Assembly (NCBI GenBank): GCA_017416805.1
Contig: JAFQBB010000011.1
Location: forward strand, 1 to 64,000
Source: Bacteroidaceae bacterium
GTDB lineage: Bacteria; Bacteroidota; Bacteroidia; Bacteroidales; Bacteroidaceae
DNA length: 64,000 bases
Direction of reading: 5' to 3'
In this document: positions 22,672 to 32,915 of the stretch, piece after piece
How positions within the stretch are numbered: the stretch's first letter is position 1
How the letters are laid out: each line of letters opens with the position of its first letter
Position numbers and translations under genes: made by a program
Notes under the pieces: model-generated
What the model saw: only the letters and a program-made list of their open reading frames with translations
Databases searched by the model: none
What the model was told of the DNA's origin: nothing

Positions 22672-24000
22672 TCAACTGAATAAGATGACTCCTTCCCCGC
22701 TGTTGGCTGAGTTTGTGGGTGTTATGGGCTTTTCTGTGGTGGCCAAAGGGGTGCGTCCGGCTTCAAGCTCTGCCAGTTCGGTTGAAGTCCTTCGGTAAGC
22801 GGGGCTTGATTCAATGGCGCTGATTAGTGTGTCGTTGTCCAGGTCGGCTTCCTGCATGATGAAGGTTCGCACAATCCGTTTTACGTTCAGTTTGGATTTG
22901 CCGTAGAACTTCTCCACCATTTCGCGGTCTTCAGCTTCTTGACGAATACGTTCGCTTTCGCTCACCTCGCTTTCTTTCTGTTTGCGTTCCCTGATGGCTT
23001 CTGCCATGCCGGGAATGTTGTTCATACCGAATCCTGAGGCAAGAATAGTTATTTTGACCTCTTCGTCCAGTTTGTCATCCTCGGCAACACCCCAAATGAC
23101 TTCAATGTCACTGGACTCGAAACGTTCCATAAACTTGTTCAGTTCCTCAAATTCCTCCACAATAAGCGGTTTTTTTGGACTTTGATAGATATTGAACAGG
23201 ATTTTGCGCGAATTATAGATGTCATTATCGTTCAATAAGGGGGAATTGAGCGCATCGCTGATGGCAGCCTCCAAGCGCTTTTCGCCTGAGCCGATACCAT
23301 CGGCCATGATGGCTACACCTCCGTCTTTCAGAATCTTGTTCACATCGCGGAAGTCCAAATTTATGATTCCTTCGCCTGTTATGATTTCGGCTATGCTTCG
23401 GGTGGCAACGGTAAGTGTCTCATCCACTACGCGGAATCCCTCTTTTACCGGTAAGTTGGGATATGTTTCCAACAGGCGTTCGTTGTTGATGACGAGTAGG
23501 GCATCCACGTGGCGGGCAATGGCTTCTACACCTTTCAGAGCCTGTACTATCTTGCGTTGGCGTTCGAACTTGAAGGGGATAGTGACGATACCTACGGTAA
23601 GGATATCCATCTCTTTGGCTATGCGGGCCACTACAGGGGCTGCACCAGTACCGGTTCCTCCACCCATACCGGCGGTGATGAATACCATCTGTGTGTCGTC
23701 GCGAAACAATCCCTTGATGTCTTCAATGCTTTCCTCGGCTGCCAATCGGGCCACTTCGGGGTCGTTTCCGGCACCAAGTCCTTTGGTGGTTTCTCTGCCC
23801 AATTGTATTTTGATGGGAATATCTGAGCTGGCCAATGCCTGACGGTCTGTATTGCAAAGCACGAAGGTGACGTCATGAATACCTTCACGATACATATTCT
23901 TTACAGCATTGCTTCCGCCTCCTCCAACACCTATCACCTTGATGATACTGGGACTTTCTGTAGGCAGGTTGATAGGGAGTATATTGTTCATTTCTTCCAT
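22672..24000 (-). CDS. ftsZ: cell division GTPase FtsZ
   Basis: 442 residues. The tubulin signature GGGTGTGAAPVVARIAKE and the GVGGGGSNAVKNM nucleotide-binding loop are intact, as is the NLDFRDVNKIL T7-like region near the polymer interface. FtsZ polymerises at midcell to form the Z ring. The C-terminal tail is long and ends NSGEGVILFS; I do not see the usual short conserved peptide that binds FtsA, unless the RRTSTELAELEAG region serves. It follows ftsA by 44 bp, in the usual order. Confidence 0.97.
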   Translation of the reverse strand: MEEMNNILPINLPTESPSIIKVIGVGGGGSNAVKNMYREGIHDVTFVLCNTDRQALASSDIPIKIQLGRETTKGLGAGNDPEVARLAAEESIEDIKGLFRDDTQMVFITAGMGGGTGTGAAPVVARIAKEMDILTVGIVTIPFKFERQRKIVQALKGVEAIARHVDALLVINNERLLETYPNLPVKEGFRVVDETLTVATRSIAEIITGEGIINLDFRDVNKILKDGGVAIMADGIGSGEKRLEAAISDALNSPLLNDNDIYNSRKILFNIYQSPKKPLIVEEFEELNKFMERFESSDIEVIWGVAEDDKLDEEVKITILASGFGMNNIPGMAEAIRERKQKESEVSESERIRQEAEDREMVEKFYGKSKLNVKRIVRTFIMQEADLDNDTLISAIESSPAYRRTSTELAELEAGRTPLATTEKPITPTNSANSGEGVILFS

Positions 24001-24044
24001 AATTACATTAACGATTTATCAATTACAACTTATCGTGTGGCATC

Positions 24045-25547
24045 TTATTCATCTCCGTTCACTATATCATCGGCCAATTTCTTACCCCATTTCTGCAAAC
24101 GGCCGAAGAGGGAACTTTCCCGTTTGCGTCGTTTCTCTTCTTCTCTTTTTGCTTGGCGTTCAGCTTCCAGCCTTTCTTCTTCTGCACGTCGTTCGGCGGC
24201 TTCCTGGTCAGCCTTTTCTTGGGCTATGCGTGCCAACTCGGCTGCACGTGCCGCTTCTTGCTCTTGGGCTATGCGTGCCGCTTCGGCTTTTTGTTGTTCC
24301 AGTAGTTGCTCTTTCTCAAGGCGCTCTTTATCTGCACTGGCCGAAGCACTCTCTCCATCTTCATCAAATAAGTTCCCTTTGATAGGTTCGGGTTCACGAC
24401 AATTCTCCTGAGCTGCATGGAGCAGGCCGAGGAGGGTATTCATCCGTGCATTCTTTTCGAGCGGTTCGGGGCTTACGCTTTCAACTGAAGGGATAACGTA
24501 TGTGGCTATTTTGAACTTTTCAAAGCCTGTCTTCTTGAGAAATGCAGTCTGCAATCCGTTCATGACAGACGCACCACCGGTGACGATGATACCTCCCAAC
24601 AGTTTGTCTGCATAACCTGACAGATTGATCTGATGCTTTACGTTGATAATGATTTCCTCCATTCGTGCTTCACATATCTCATTCAGCAATTGGTCGGTAA
24701 TGGTTGACTCTCCTGAACCGTAGGTATAGTTCATGGTGTGTCCGCCTTCTTCGGAGGGTTCGGTGTAGGCCGAAGCATATTTGATTTTCAGCTCTTCAGC
24801 ATCAGCCTCTTCAATATTCAGACTGCAAATATCTTTTGTAAGGCTTGAACTTCCTAACGGGAGTACCGTAAGATGGCGTAGGATGTGGTCTTTATATACC
24901 TGTACGGTAGTTGTTTCGGCTCCGAAATCGACAAGGGCACAACCTGAACGGTATTCGGCATCGTTTAATACAACTTTTGCCATTTCGATAGGGGCAATGA
25001 AATAACCAGCAATGTTTGTACAAGCCAATTCGAAGCAACTTTCTATTTTTTGTTTTACACCGGGGCGCGCCACGATGTTGAGAAAATGTCCTTCGATGTG
25101 GTTGGCAATGACACCAACGGGGTCAATCTGCATGCCTGATCCTACTTTGTATTCTTGCGGAAGCACTTCCAATATATCGTATTCGTCAGACAAACTGCTA
25201 CGGTCGAGCGCAATCAATTCGTTTACAATATTGGTTGTGATTCGTGTTTCACCATCCAATTGTTTGCCTACAGTATTCCGTACTGTATGTAAAGATTGTC
25301 CGCTTATGCCCACATAGACTTTAGCAATGCTTGCATCCAGTGTGGCTTCCAACTTGTTGATGATGGAGGTGATGGCTTGGGCTGTCTTGTCAATGTTGAA
25401 CACCACTCCTTTACGGATACATGCAGAAGCGTCTTCGCTGGCATAAGCTAAGATGGTGAGGCTACCATCAAGGTCCTTTTGCCCGGCTACACCCATGATG
25501 CGTGTTGAGCCCAATTCGATGGCTACCATGAAGTTTGTTGTTGCCAT
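24045..25547 (-). CDS. ftsA: cell division protein FtsA
   Basis: 500 residues, longer than E. coli FtsA. The actin-like ATPase core covers ~1-385, with VAIELGSTRIMGVAGQ as phosphate 1, ALVDFGAETTTVQVY as phosphate 2 and GGIIVTGGASVMNG as the adenosine motif. Then comes a charged coiled-coil extension (~400-485, many E, A, R and K) and a C-terminal amphipathic helix (LFGRLQKWGKKLADDIV) that should anchor it to the inner membrane. FtsA tethers FtsZ. The insert between core and anchor is common in Bacteroidetes. Confidence 0.96.
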   Translation of the reverse strand: MATTNFMVAIELGSTRIMGVAGQKDLDGSLTILAYASEDASACIRKGVVFNIDKTAQAITSIINKLEATLDASIAKVYVGISGQSLHTVRNTVGKQLDGETRITTNIVNELIALDRSSLSDEYDILEVLPQEYKVGSGMQIDPVGVIANHIEGHFLNIVARPGVKQKIESCFELACTNIAGYFIAPIEMAKVVLNDAEYRSGCALVDFGAETTTVQVYKDHILRHLTVLPLGSSSLTKDICSLNIEEADAEELKIKYASAYTEPSEEGGHTMNYTYGSGESTITDQLLNEICEARMEEIIINVKHQINLSGYADKLLGGIIVTGGASVMNGLQTAFLKKTGFEKFKIATYVIPSVESVSPEPLEKNARMNTLLGLLHAAQENCREPEPIKGNLFDEDGESASASADKERLEKEQLLEQQKAEAARIAQEQEAARAAELARIAQEKADQEAAERRAEEERLEAERQAKREEEKRRKRESSLFGRLQKWGKKLADDIVNGDE

Positions 25548-25579
25548 ATCTTGAGTTTTTTAGTTTATATTTTTTGTTC

Positions 25580-26308
25580 TTATTTTCTTTTACATATAAT
25601 CTGGTTGTCAAACTCCACGTTGATTCGTGAGTATTTGTTCCATCCTATTCGATTCAGTCCTTCAGTATAGAAGGTGCGTATGCGTTCCAACTTCTGTTCA
25701 ATCTGGACAGGCTTCCCAAGAAAGAGGATATGGTCCCCTACGCGTGGCACTAATTCTATTTCTCCTTCGGAGGTGACATTGATTTGCTCTACTTGTTTGT
25801 CCCAGAATTTATCGTTGCGTATGAGTAAGGCCAATTTGTATAATGTCTCTTCGGCCATAGTCCGGTTAATGTGTCCTGTTGCTACAGGCAGGTGGACGGC
25901 ATGTCCGCCTCCTGGCATGGAAAGGCCTTTGTCATCAATGTAATAACTCGTTCCGTTGTGAGGCATGACACGAAGAATTGGCAAACGTTGGTTGATGTAT
26001 ATACAAAGATTTCCAGCCGAGGTCTTGAAGCATTCTGCCGTTTCAATGAATGTGTTCCGCTTCAGTGCTTGCTCTATGTTCTTACACTTGATGCTGTCTG
26101 TCAGTTTTCCAATAGGGTACATCTGATTTCTTTTCAGCAACCTCTTTACTTCAGCAGAAGTGATGAAACAATTGCTGGCGCTGTCTTCCACAACCACCTT
26201 TATGTCTTGGCATATCCTGCCTGTTGGTTGATGGCTCAACAATGTAAATGCCACTGCCAGATAAGCAATGACGGTCAGCAGTATTGTGATTAGTAATATT
26301 CGTTTCAT
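25580..26308 (-). CDS. ftsQ: cell division protein FtsQ
   Basis: 242 residues, a single-pass inner membrane protein: a short cytoplasmic start, a helix at ~4-25 (ILLITILLTVIAYLAVAFTLL) and a periplasmic part with a POTRA-like region (IKVVVEDSASNCFITSAEVKRLL pattern) followed by the FtsQ beta domain (INQRLPILRVMPHNGTSYYIDDKG). Its start overlaps the murC stop by 4 bp (ATGA). It would bind the FtsL complex in the divisome. The sequence is divergent, but position and topology make the call secure. Confidence 0.92.
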   Translation of the reverse strand: MKRILLITILLTVIAYLAVAFTLLSHQPTGRICQDIKVVVEDSASNCFITSAEVKRLLKRNQMYPIGKLTDSIKCKNIEQALKRNTFIETAECFKTSAGNLCIYINQRLPILRVMPHNGTSYYIDDKGLSMPGGGHAVHLPVATGHINRTMAEETLYKLALLIRNDKFWDKQVEQINVTSEGEIELVPRVGDHILFLGKPVQIEQKLERIRTFYTEGLNRIGWNKYSRINVEFDNQIICKRK

Positions 26309-27687
26309 CCTATTTCATTCATTGCGTTTTTAATCTCGATTGCATGGTCTTCAAGATTTCCGGCTCCCAATATGACAAGGATTTCGATGTCATTTCGTTT
26401 ACGGACAATGTCTGCGACTTCTTCTTTGTGGCATAGGGTACATTCGACTCCTTCTTTCAGATTGTCGGCAATGAGTTTGCTTGTTACTCCTGGTATGGGT
26501 AATTCGCGTGCCGGATAAATATCTGTCAGAATCACTTCGTCAAACAATGAAAGACTCTCTGCAAATTCACGATAAAAATCTTGTGTGCGGCTGTATAAGT
26601 GAGGTTGGAAAACAGCCGTAATGTGTTTCCCTTTATACAATTCCCGAATGGATAACGCGCTTTGTCGTATTTCGGCGGGGTGGTGTGCATAATCGCTAAT
26701 AAGAGCCTTATCCTTTGTCCGCAGATGAAAATCAAAACGGCGATCTACACCTCGGAAGGATTCCATACCACGCTTGATTTCTTCGGCTGATGCTCCGGCT
26801 AATTGGGCAATGGCCATAGCCGCAATACCATTGTCGATATTTATGCTGATGGGAACACCTAAATTGATGTTCCTGATGTTTCCCAAGGGTGAGATGTAAT
26901 CAATGATAATTTCTCCGTCTCCAATGCGGATATTTTCTGCGTGGAAGTCTCCGTGGTGGCGTGCATAGGTGTATAGGCTGACTCCTTTTTGTAAAGAAGG
27001 TTTCATTTCAGACTCTTCGTGTATGATGAGTGCCCCTCCTGGGCGGATTAGGGATGTGTAGTAGCTAAAACTTTCGAGGTATGCCTCTTTTGTCCCATAA
27101 ATGTCCAAATGATCAGGGTCTGTTGCCGTGACGGCTGTTATGTAGGGAGACAAATGGTGGAACGAACGGTCAAATTCATCGGCTTCAATAACCACCCATT
27201 CACTCTGTTTTGAGAGTAAGTAGTTGCTGCCGTAATTTTTGGCAATACCTCCCAGGAAGGCATTGCATCCCGTGGCTGTCTGTGCCATCAGATGTGCCAG
27301 CATAGTGGATGTCGTTGTTTTGCCATGTGTGCCAGCTACACACAGGGCGTTTGCTGCGCGGGTGATGGTTCCCAATATCTGGGCACGTTTCTCTATCTCG
27401 AATCCATTCTGACAGAACCAGACCAATTCTTTATGGTCTTGCGGTACGGCAGGTGTATAGACCACTAATGTTGTCTCTTTGATACGACAACAGGCAGGTA
27501 TCAGTTCCGAATCTTCTTCATAGTGGATTTCTGCCCCTTCTTGTTTCAGACGTTCGGTTAGTTCGGTTGATGTACGGTCATATCCGGCTACGGCCTTTCC
27601 TTGTGAAAGGAAGTAGCGGGCTATCGCGCTCATTCCGATACCACCGATACCAATAAAATATACTGACTTTATCTTTTCGACATCCAT
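26305..27687 (-). CDS. murC: UDP-N-acetylmuramate--L-alanine ligase
   Basis: 460 residues, typical length. The N-terminal Rossmann domain has YFIGIGGIGMSAIARYF, the central ATPase loop is AGTHGKTTTSTM, and the C-terminal domain contains DYAHHPAEIRQSA and the AVFQPHLYSRT segment. It adds L-alanine to UDP-MurNAc, the first step of the stem peptide, in the cytoplasm. It overlaps ftsQ by 4 bp and follows murG by 56 bp. Confidence 0.97.
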   Translation of the reverse strand: MDVEKIKSVYFIGIGGIGMSAIARYFLSQGKAVAGYDRTSTELTERLKQEGAEIHYEEDSELIPACCRIKETTLVVYTPAVPQDHKELVWFCQNGFEIEKRAQILGTITRAANALCVAGTHGKTTTSTMLAHLMAQTATGCNAFLGGIAKNYGSNYLLSKQSEWVVIEADEFDRSFHHLSPYITAVTATDPDHLDIYGTKEAYLESFSYYTSLIRPGGALIIHEESEMKPSLQKGVSLYTYARHHGDFHAENIRIGDGEIIIDYISPLGNIRNINLGVPISINIDNGIAAMAIAQLAGASAEEIKRGMESFRGVDRRFDFHLRTKDKALISDYAHHPAEIRQSALSIRELYKGKHITAVFQPHLYSRTQDFYREFAESLSLFDEVILTDIYPARELPIPGVTSKLIADNLKEGVECTLCHKEEVADIVRKRNDIEILVILGAGNLEDHAIEIKNAMNEIG

Positions 27688-27743
27688 GATTCCTATAAAT
27701 TAATAGTCTGCTAATTTGTCTATATGTTGTGCTTGCCTGAATT

Positions 27744-28871
27744 CTATTTGCCGAGTCTCTGCTTTTCAGCCAATCTGTACACCTCGTCAGCAATAACTTC
27801 GGCGGAATTGGTGAAAGCCAATGTCGCTATGTTTTTGCTCAATTCTTTCAACAAATCATCTTCAAATACGGTGCTGACAGCTGTCTGTAAAAGGCTATCT
27901 GAAGCTTCACCGTCCTTGACATAAAGAGCTGCTTGTTTGTTGACCAGAGCCAAGGCATTTTTTGTTTGGTGGTCTTCGGCAACATTGGGTGAGGGGACGA
28001 GTATAACAGGCTTCTGCAATACGCAAAACTCAGAAATGCTTCCAGCGCCTGCTCTTGAAATCACCAAATCTGCTGCGGCATATGCTTGCTCCATTTTCGA
28101 TATGAAATCAGTGACATACAGCATAGGCAATTTCTCATGGCGATTAAGCCGTTCTAATATTTCTTTGTGGTAGAACTTTCCTGTCTGCCAAATGAATTGT
28201 ACTCCTGATTCTTTAATGAGGTCTAAATGTCCAAGTACACTTTCGTTTATGGTACGTGCTCCCAAACTCCCACCAATAATAAGGATGGTACGTTTTTGTG
28301 GATCAAATCCGAACGAACGGACAGCTTCGTCATGTGTTATGTCTTTATTCATTAACCCTTGGCGAATAGGATTTCCTGTCAGTATTATTTTTTCTTTAGG
28401 GAAAAAGCGCTCCATTCCTTCATAAGCCACGCAGATACGCGATGCACTTTTAGCCAATAACTTATTTGTCACTCCGGCATATGAGTTCTGTTCCTGTATC
28501 AAAGTGGGAATCCCCATCATTGCAGCTGTCTTTAATGTGGGGCCACTGGCATATCCTCCTACTCCTACGGCTACGTGGGGGCGGAATTCCTTGAGTAGCT
28601 TATAAGCCATCCATTGGCTTTTGACTATTTTATAAATGACAATAAAATTCTTTAGCAGGTTCTTTCTGTCCAAGCCGCAAATAGGAAGCCCTATTATGCG
28701 GTATCCTGCTGCTGGTACACGTTGCATTTCCATACGTCCTTCTGCACCTACGAAAAGAATCTCCACATTGGAATATTTCTCCTTCAGTGCATTAGCTATA
28801 GATACGGCAGGGAAAATATGTCCTCCTGTTCCGCCACCGCTAATGACTATTCTAATTGTATCTTTTTCCAT
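27744..28871 (-). CDS. murG: UDP-GlcNAc transferase MurG (lipid II synthase)
   Basis: 375 residues. The glycine-rich loop GGGTGGHIFPAVSIANAL near the N-terminus and a C-terminal UDP-sugar site (ISRAGAGSISEFC, then PVILVPSPNVAEDHQTKNA) define this GT28 enzyme. It transfers GlcNAc to lipid I on the inner face of the membrane to make lipid II. It lies between ftsW and murC in standard dcw order, 93 bp after ftsW. Confidence 0.97.
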   Translation of the reverse strand: MEKDTIRIVISGGGTGGHIFPAVSIANALKEKYSNVEILFVGAEGRMEMQRVPAAGYRIIGLPICGLDRKNLLKNFIVIYKIVKSQWMAYKLLKEFRPHVAVGVGGYASGPTLKTAAMMGIPTLIQEQNSYAGVTNKLLAKSASRICVAYEGMERFFPKEKIILTGNPIRQGLMNKDITHDEAVRSFGFDPQKRTILIIGGSLGARTINESVLGHLDLIKESGVQFIWQTGKFYHKEILERLNRHEKLPMLYVTDFISKMEQAYAAADLVISRAGAGSISEFCVLQKPVILVPSPNVAEDHQTKNALALVNKQAALYVKDGEASDSLLQTAVSTVFEDDLLKELSKNIATLAFTNSAEVIADEVYRLAEKQRLGK

Positions 28872-28964
28872 ATACCTTATATATATAATGTATGCACCTT
28901 TTAAAAACGGTGAGAGTCTTTACGTTGAAAGATTGCATTCTTTCCGAACAAAGACAGGTCTTCT

Positions 28965-30293
28965 TTAGTCTTCAAGATTGGTTTTCTTTATTTGAGTCTC
29001 TTCTATGTTGTTATCTTCAGTTTCATCTCTTTGGTTGGAAATGTTCTCCTCCAAATCTTCCAGGACTTCTGCCTCACCTGCTTTCAAGATGACGTTATCT
29101 GCGGTTTGTAAAGTCATCTGTCGGCTCAATTCTTTCTGCTTCTCCACATATCGGCTTACACTAAGTATAATTCCAATGTAGGCACAGTTGATAAGTGTGG
29201 ATGTTCCGCCTTTACTGATAAGTGGTAGTGGTTGTCCTGTTACGGGGAATAGCCCCACGGCTACCATCATGTTTAGCAAAGCCTGGCTTACAAGTAATAG
29301 GGCTGTACCCATGATGAGCAGTGACAAATACTTCTTATTGCATTGGCCGGCTATACGTCCTACCCTCAATAGCAATATGATATAAAGGAAAGCAACGAAT
29401 CCACCTCCTAACAAGCCTAATTCTTCAATGATAATGGCATAGATGAAGTCTGAGAATGCTTGTGACAGGAAGTCTCGCTCCACGGAGTTTCCTGGCATTT
29501 TCCCTATGATGTTGCTCGTAGCTATGGCAATATTGGCATGTGCCACTTGTGCATTTTTATTGATGTCATATTCTTGGGGAGTAATATCCTTGTCCTCTCC
29601 AAATTCTGCTAATCGGTTTTTCCATGTGACGGCTCGATGTAGTCCGGGCACTTTGTCCAGAACCTCGTTTGGAGTAGCAAATAAAGCAGCCCCTGATATA
29701 CCTATGGTCAAGCCTATGATTCCTATTAACTTTCCTAATTGTTTCAATGGTACACGGCCAATATACATCATCAATATTGTCACTCCAAAAAGCATCGCTG
29801 CTGTAGAGAAATTCTCAGGGGCAATAAGCGCACAGATGATACCTGTTATCCACAGAATATACTTAAAAGCTTTGGGATGTGCTCCTTTTTCATCCTGCAT
29901 CATGGATAGGATAAGTGCTGTTGATGTTATAACTGCCATTTTGCCCAACTCTGAAGGTTGGAATTGTATTCCTAATATTGGAATCCAACGTCCGGCCGCA
30001 TTTACCTTTTCTACAAAGAACATGGCTACAATCAGTAAAACAATCGCAGTGGGTAATGTCAATACAGGAATCAGGCGAAACAGTTTGCACGGCATCTTGT
30101 GTACAAGGAAAACGACTCCTGCCCCCATCATCAGGTAGAGGCTGTGCTGAGAGATGGGGACCAAATAATTTCCGCTTTTATAGGTGAGAGTGCTGGCTGC
30201 ACTAAATACCTCGACAACGGATATCAAGCATAGCATTAGGAAAACCATCCAAATGACTTTATCCCCTTTAAAGAGTCTTTTCAACAAATCCAT
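28965..30293 (-). CDS. ftsW: SEDS peptidoglycan polymerase FtsW
   Basis: 442 residues with about ten membrane helices and the SEDS-family patterns: GRWIPILGIQFQPSELGKMA, FSDFIYAIIIEELGLLGG and PVTGQPLPLISKGGTS. The C-terminus (~385-442) is a long, acidic cytoplasmic extension (DNNIEETQIKKTNLED) absent from E. coli FtsW. It polymerises lipid II at the septum together with the transpeptidase FtsI, encoded upstream in the same cluster. It lies 10 bp after murD. Confidence 0.96.
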   Translation of the reverse strand: MDLLKRLFKGDKVIWMVFLMLCLISVVEVFSAASTLTYKSGNYLVPISQHSLYLMMGAGVVFLVHKMPCKLFRLIPVLTLPTAIVLLIVAMFFVEKVNAAGRWIPILGIQFQPSELGKMAVITSTALILSMMQDEKGAHPKAFKYILWITGIICALIAPENFSTAAMLFGVTILMMYIGRVPLKQLGKLIGIIGLTIGISGAALFATPNEVLDKVPGLHRAVTWKNRLAEFGEDKDITPQEYDINKNAQVAHANIAIATSNIIGKMPGNSVERDFLSQAFSDFIYAIIIEELGLLGGGFVAFLYIILLLRVGRIAGQCNKKYLSLLIMGTALLLVSQALLNMMVAVGLFPVTGQPLPLISKGGTSTLINCAYIGIILSVSRYVEKQKELSRQMTLQTADNVILKAGEAEVLEDLEENISNQRDETEDNNIEETQIKKTNLED

Positions 30294-30303
30294 ATTTATA
30301 GTT

Positions 30304-31635
30304 TTATAGTTTCCTTACGCATTCCTTAAATTGCTCTCCACGGTCTTCATAACTTTTGAAAAGGTCGAAGCTGGCACAACAAGGACTGAGTAAAACTGTG
30401 TCGCCAGGCTCAGTCATATTGTAAGCTGCATTTACTGCATCTTTCATACTCTGTACGTCAACAACGGGAAGACCCATAGAATCAAAGAAATTATGTAGCT
30501 TCTCATTGTGTAGCCCCATGTAAATAAGTCCTTTACACTTTTGCTTTACCAAATCAGATATTTCTGTATAATCGTTTCCTTTATCTTTCCCACCTAAAAT
30601 AAGTACTGTTGGTGTCCTCATACTTTGCAAAGCATACCAGCATGAGTTTACGTTTGTAGCTTTTGAATCGTTGATGTATTCTACACCACGTACGCGACAT
30701 ACCTTCTCCAATCGATGTTCAACCCCCTTGAATGTGCTCAAAGCCTTTCGGATCTCTTCCTTTCGGATACCAGCTATATTTGCCGAGATTCCGGCAGCCA
30801 TTGAATTGTACAGATTGTGTACTCCTGTCAGCGCCAGATCTTCTTGCTCCATGTTGAAAGCGATAGGTTCGGTAAAACATACTTTTTCTTCCTCGGAATA
30901 GGCTGCTAACCCCATCTCTTTAGCCTGTGCAAAAGGGTAAAGTCGTGCATGAATACCATATTTTTTTAGTTCACGGCGTATAATTGGGTCATCGTTCCAA
31001 AACACGAAAGCATCATCCTCTGTCTGATTTTGCAAAATTCGGAATTTGGCATCCACGTAATTCTGCATCTCATTCTCATATCGATCCAAATGGTCAGGGG
31101 TGATATTCATCAATATGGCAATGTTTGCTCGGAAGTCGTACATGTTGTCTAATTGAAAACTGCTCAGTTCTATGACGTAGTAGTCATAATTGTTCTCTGC
31201 AACTTGCAGAGCCAAACTTTTTCCGATGTTTCCTGCCAACCCAACATTCAATCCTGCACTTTTGAAAATGTGATAGATGAGCGATGTGGTCGTGGTTTTT
31301 CCATTACTACCAGTGATACATATCATCTTTGCATCTGTGTATCGTCCTGCAAATTCTATCTCAGAAATGATAGGGATGCCCTGTTCCTTGATTTTCTTTA
31401 TCATGGGTGTATCCGTGGGAATTCCAGGACTTTTTATAATTTCGTCAGCATTTAATATGAGTGCTTCGGTGTGTTGTTTTTCTTCCCAAGGGATGTTGTG
31501 ACTATCCATCAGGTCTTTGTATATCCCTTTGATAGGGCCCATGTCTGATACAAAAGTCTCCATCCCTTGTTTTTTTGCCAATACGGCAGCACCGGCTCCG
31601 CTTTCTCCGGCTCCAAGTATAACAATTCTTTTCAT
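30304..31635 (-). CDS. murD: UDP-N-acetylmuramoyl-L-alanine--D-glutamate ligase
   Basis: 443 residues. The N-terminal domain starts with RIVILGAGESGAGAAVLAKK, the ATP loop is ICITGSNGKTTTTSLIYH, and YINDSKATNVNS and LLSPCCASFDLF are the substrate-binding motifs of MurD. It adds D-glutamate in the cytoplasm. It starts 1 bp after the mraY stop and is followed 10 bp later by ftsW, so the three are translated together. Confidence 0.97.
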   Translation of the reverse strand: MKRIVILGAGESGAGAAVLAKKQGMETFVSDMGPIKGIYKDLMDSHNIPWEEKQHTEALILNADEIIKSPGIPTDTPMIKKIKEQGIPIISEIEFAGRYTDAKMICITGSNGKTTTTSLIYHIFKSAGLNVGLAGNIGKSLALQVAENNYDYYVIELSSFQLDNMYDFRANIAILMNITPDHLDRYENEMQNYVDAKFRILQNQTEDDAFVFWNDDPIIRRELKKYGIHARLYPFAQAKEMGLAAYSEEEKVCFTEPIAFNMEQEDLALTGVHNLYNSMAAGISANIAGIRKEEIRKALSTFKGVEHRLEKVCRVRGVEYINDSKATNVNSCWYALQSMRTPTVLILGGKDKGNDYTEISDLVKQKCKGLIYMGLHNEKLHNFFDSMGLPVVDVQSMKDAVNAAYNMTEPGDTVLLSPCCASFDLFKSYEDRGEQFKECVRKL

Positions 31636-31636
31636 T

Positions 31637-32905
31637 TTATCTGATTTTCAGGGTAATGATGGTGAATGCAGCCAATAGAATGGTGACAATCCAAAATCTT
31701 ACTGTTATTTTTGATTCATGAAATACGGCTTCAGGTTTCTTTATCACATATCGACATTCAGGATCAAGCATTGTGGGTAATGTTCGGAAATGATCATGAA
31801 TAGGTGTACGTTTGAATATGCGTTGCTTGCGTCCTTTCTTTTTTCCTTGTTGGAAGTATTTTACCTGCAAAATGACACTGAGATTTTCTACTAAAAATAC
31901 TCCACACAAAATTGGGATTAGTAGTTCTTTATGTATGATAATAGCAAATACGGCAATGATACCTCCTATCGTAAGGCTTCCTGTATCGCCCATAAATACT
32001 TGTGCAGGAAAAGCATTGTACCATAAAAAACCGATTAGTGCTCCGATAAATGCACAGATGAAAATTACAAGTTCTTCGCTTCCTGGGATATACATAATGT
32101 TTAGATAGCTTGCATAATTGATATGGCTTGATACGTAAGCTAATATACCTAATGTCACTCCGATTATAGCAGAATTTCCTGCAGCCATGCCGTCCATCCC
32201 GTCATTTAAGTTCGCTCCATTTGATACTGCTGTCACTACAAAAATGGTTACAATAACAAACAATATCCATCCTGCAGTTTGTGCATGTTCGCCCATGAAA
32301 CCAACTAAATCTGCATAGTCCAGATTGTTGTTTTTAAAGAAAGGGATGGTCGTTTTGGTTGATTTTTGATTTTCAACTTTGTGTATTACTTCTGTTTGTT
32401 CTCCTTTTCGGTTTACTTCTACGTTTTCACGAATAACAACATTTGGGCTGAGATATAGTGTTAATCCTACTATAAGTCCCAATCCAACTTGGCCGATAAT
32501 TTTAAATTTGCCTTGTAACCCTTCTTTGTTGTGATGGAATATTTTGATGTAGTCGTCTGCAAAGCCCAATGCCCCTAACCATATTGTGGTTATCAACATC
32601 AATTGCATATAGATATTATTTAGATTCCCCAATAACAGGCAGGGAATAAGGATTGCAACAATGATAATGATTCCTCCCATAGATGGCACTCCTTTTTTTT
32701 CTACACCAAAGGGGTCTATATCGGCATCTCGTTGGGTCTCTGTGATTTGTTTCCGTTTTAATAAGCGAATGAAATATTCACCAAAAATAGCGGAGATGAG
32801 CAGAGCAAATATAACAGCCATTAGCGAACGGAACGATACATATCCCATCATACGTGCACCAGGAACGTCTATTTGCTCCAAATATTTAAACAAGTGATAT
32901 AGCAT
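31637..32905 (-). CDS. mraY: phospho-MurNAc-pentapeptide transferase MraY
   Basis: 422 residues with about ten membrane helices. Family motifs are present: GFADDYIKIF (the aspartate pair), NLNDGMDGMAAG, VFMGDTGSL and TPIHDHFR in place of the usual HHHFE motif. A loop insertion of about 50 residues (~155-205, ENVEVNRKGEQTEVIHKVE) between helices is typical of Bacteroidetes MraY. It links phospho-MurNAc-pentapeptide to undecaprenyl phosphate to make lipid I. Confidence 0.97.
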   Translation of the reverse strand: MLYHLFKYLEQIDVPGARMMGYVSFRSLMAVIFALLISAIFGEYFIRLLKRKQITETQRDADIDPFGVEKKGVPSMGGIIIIVAILIPCLLLGNLNNIYMQLMLITTIWLGALGFADDYIKIFHHNKEGLQGKFKIIGQVGLGLIVGLTLYLSPNVVIRENVEVNRKGEQTEVIHKVENQKSTKTTIPFFKNNNLDYADLVGFMGEHAQTAGWILFVIVTIFVVTAVSNGANLNDGMDGMAAGNSAIIGVTLGILAYVSSHINYASYLNIMYIPGSEELVIFICAFIGALIGFLWYNAFPAQVFMGDTGSLTIGGIIAVFAIIIHKELLIPILCGVFLVENLSVILQVKYFQQGKKKGRKQRIFKRTPIHDHFRTLPTMLDPECRYVIKKPEAVFHESKITVRFWIVTILLAAFTIITLKIR

Positions 32906-32915
32906 AATCTGTAAG

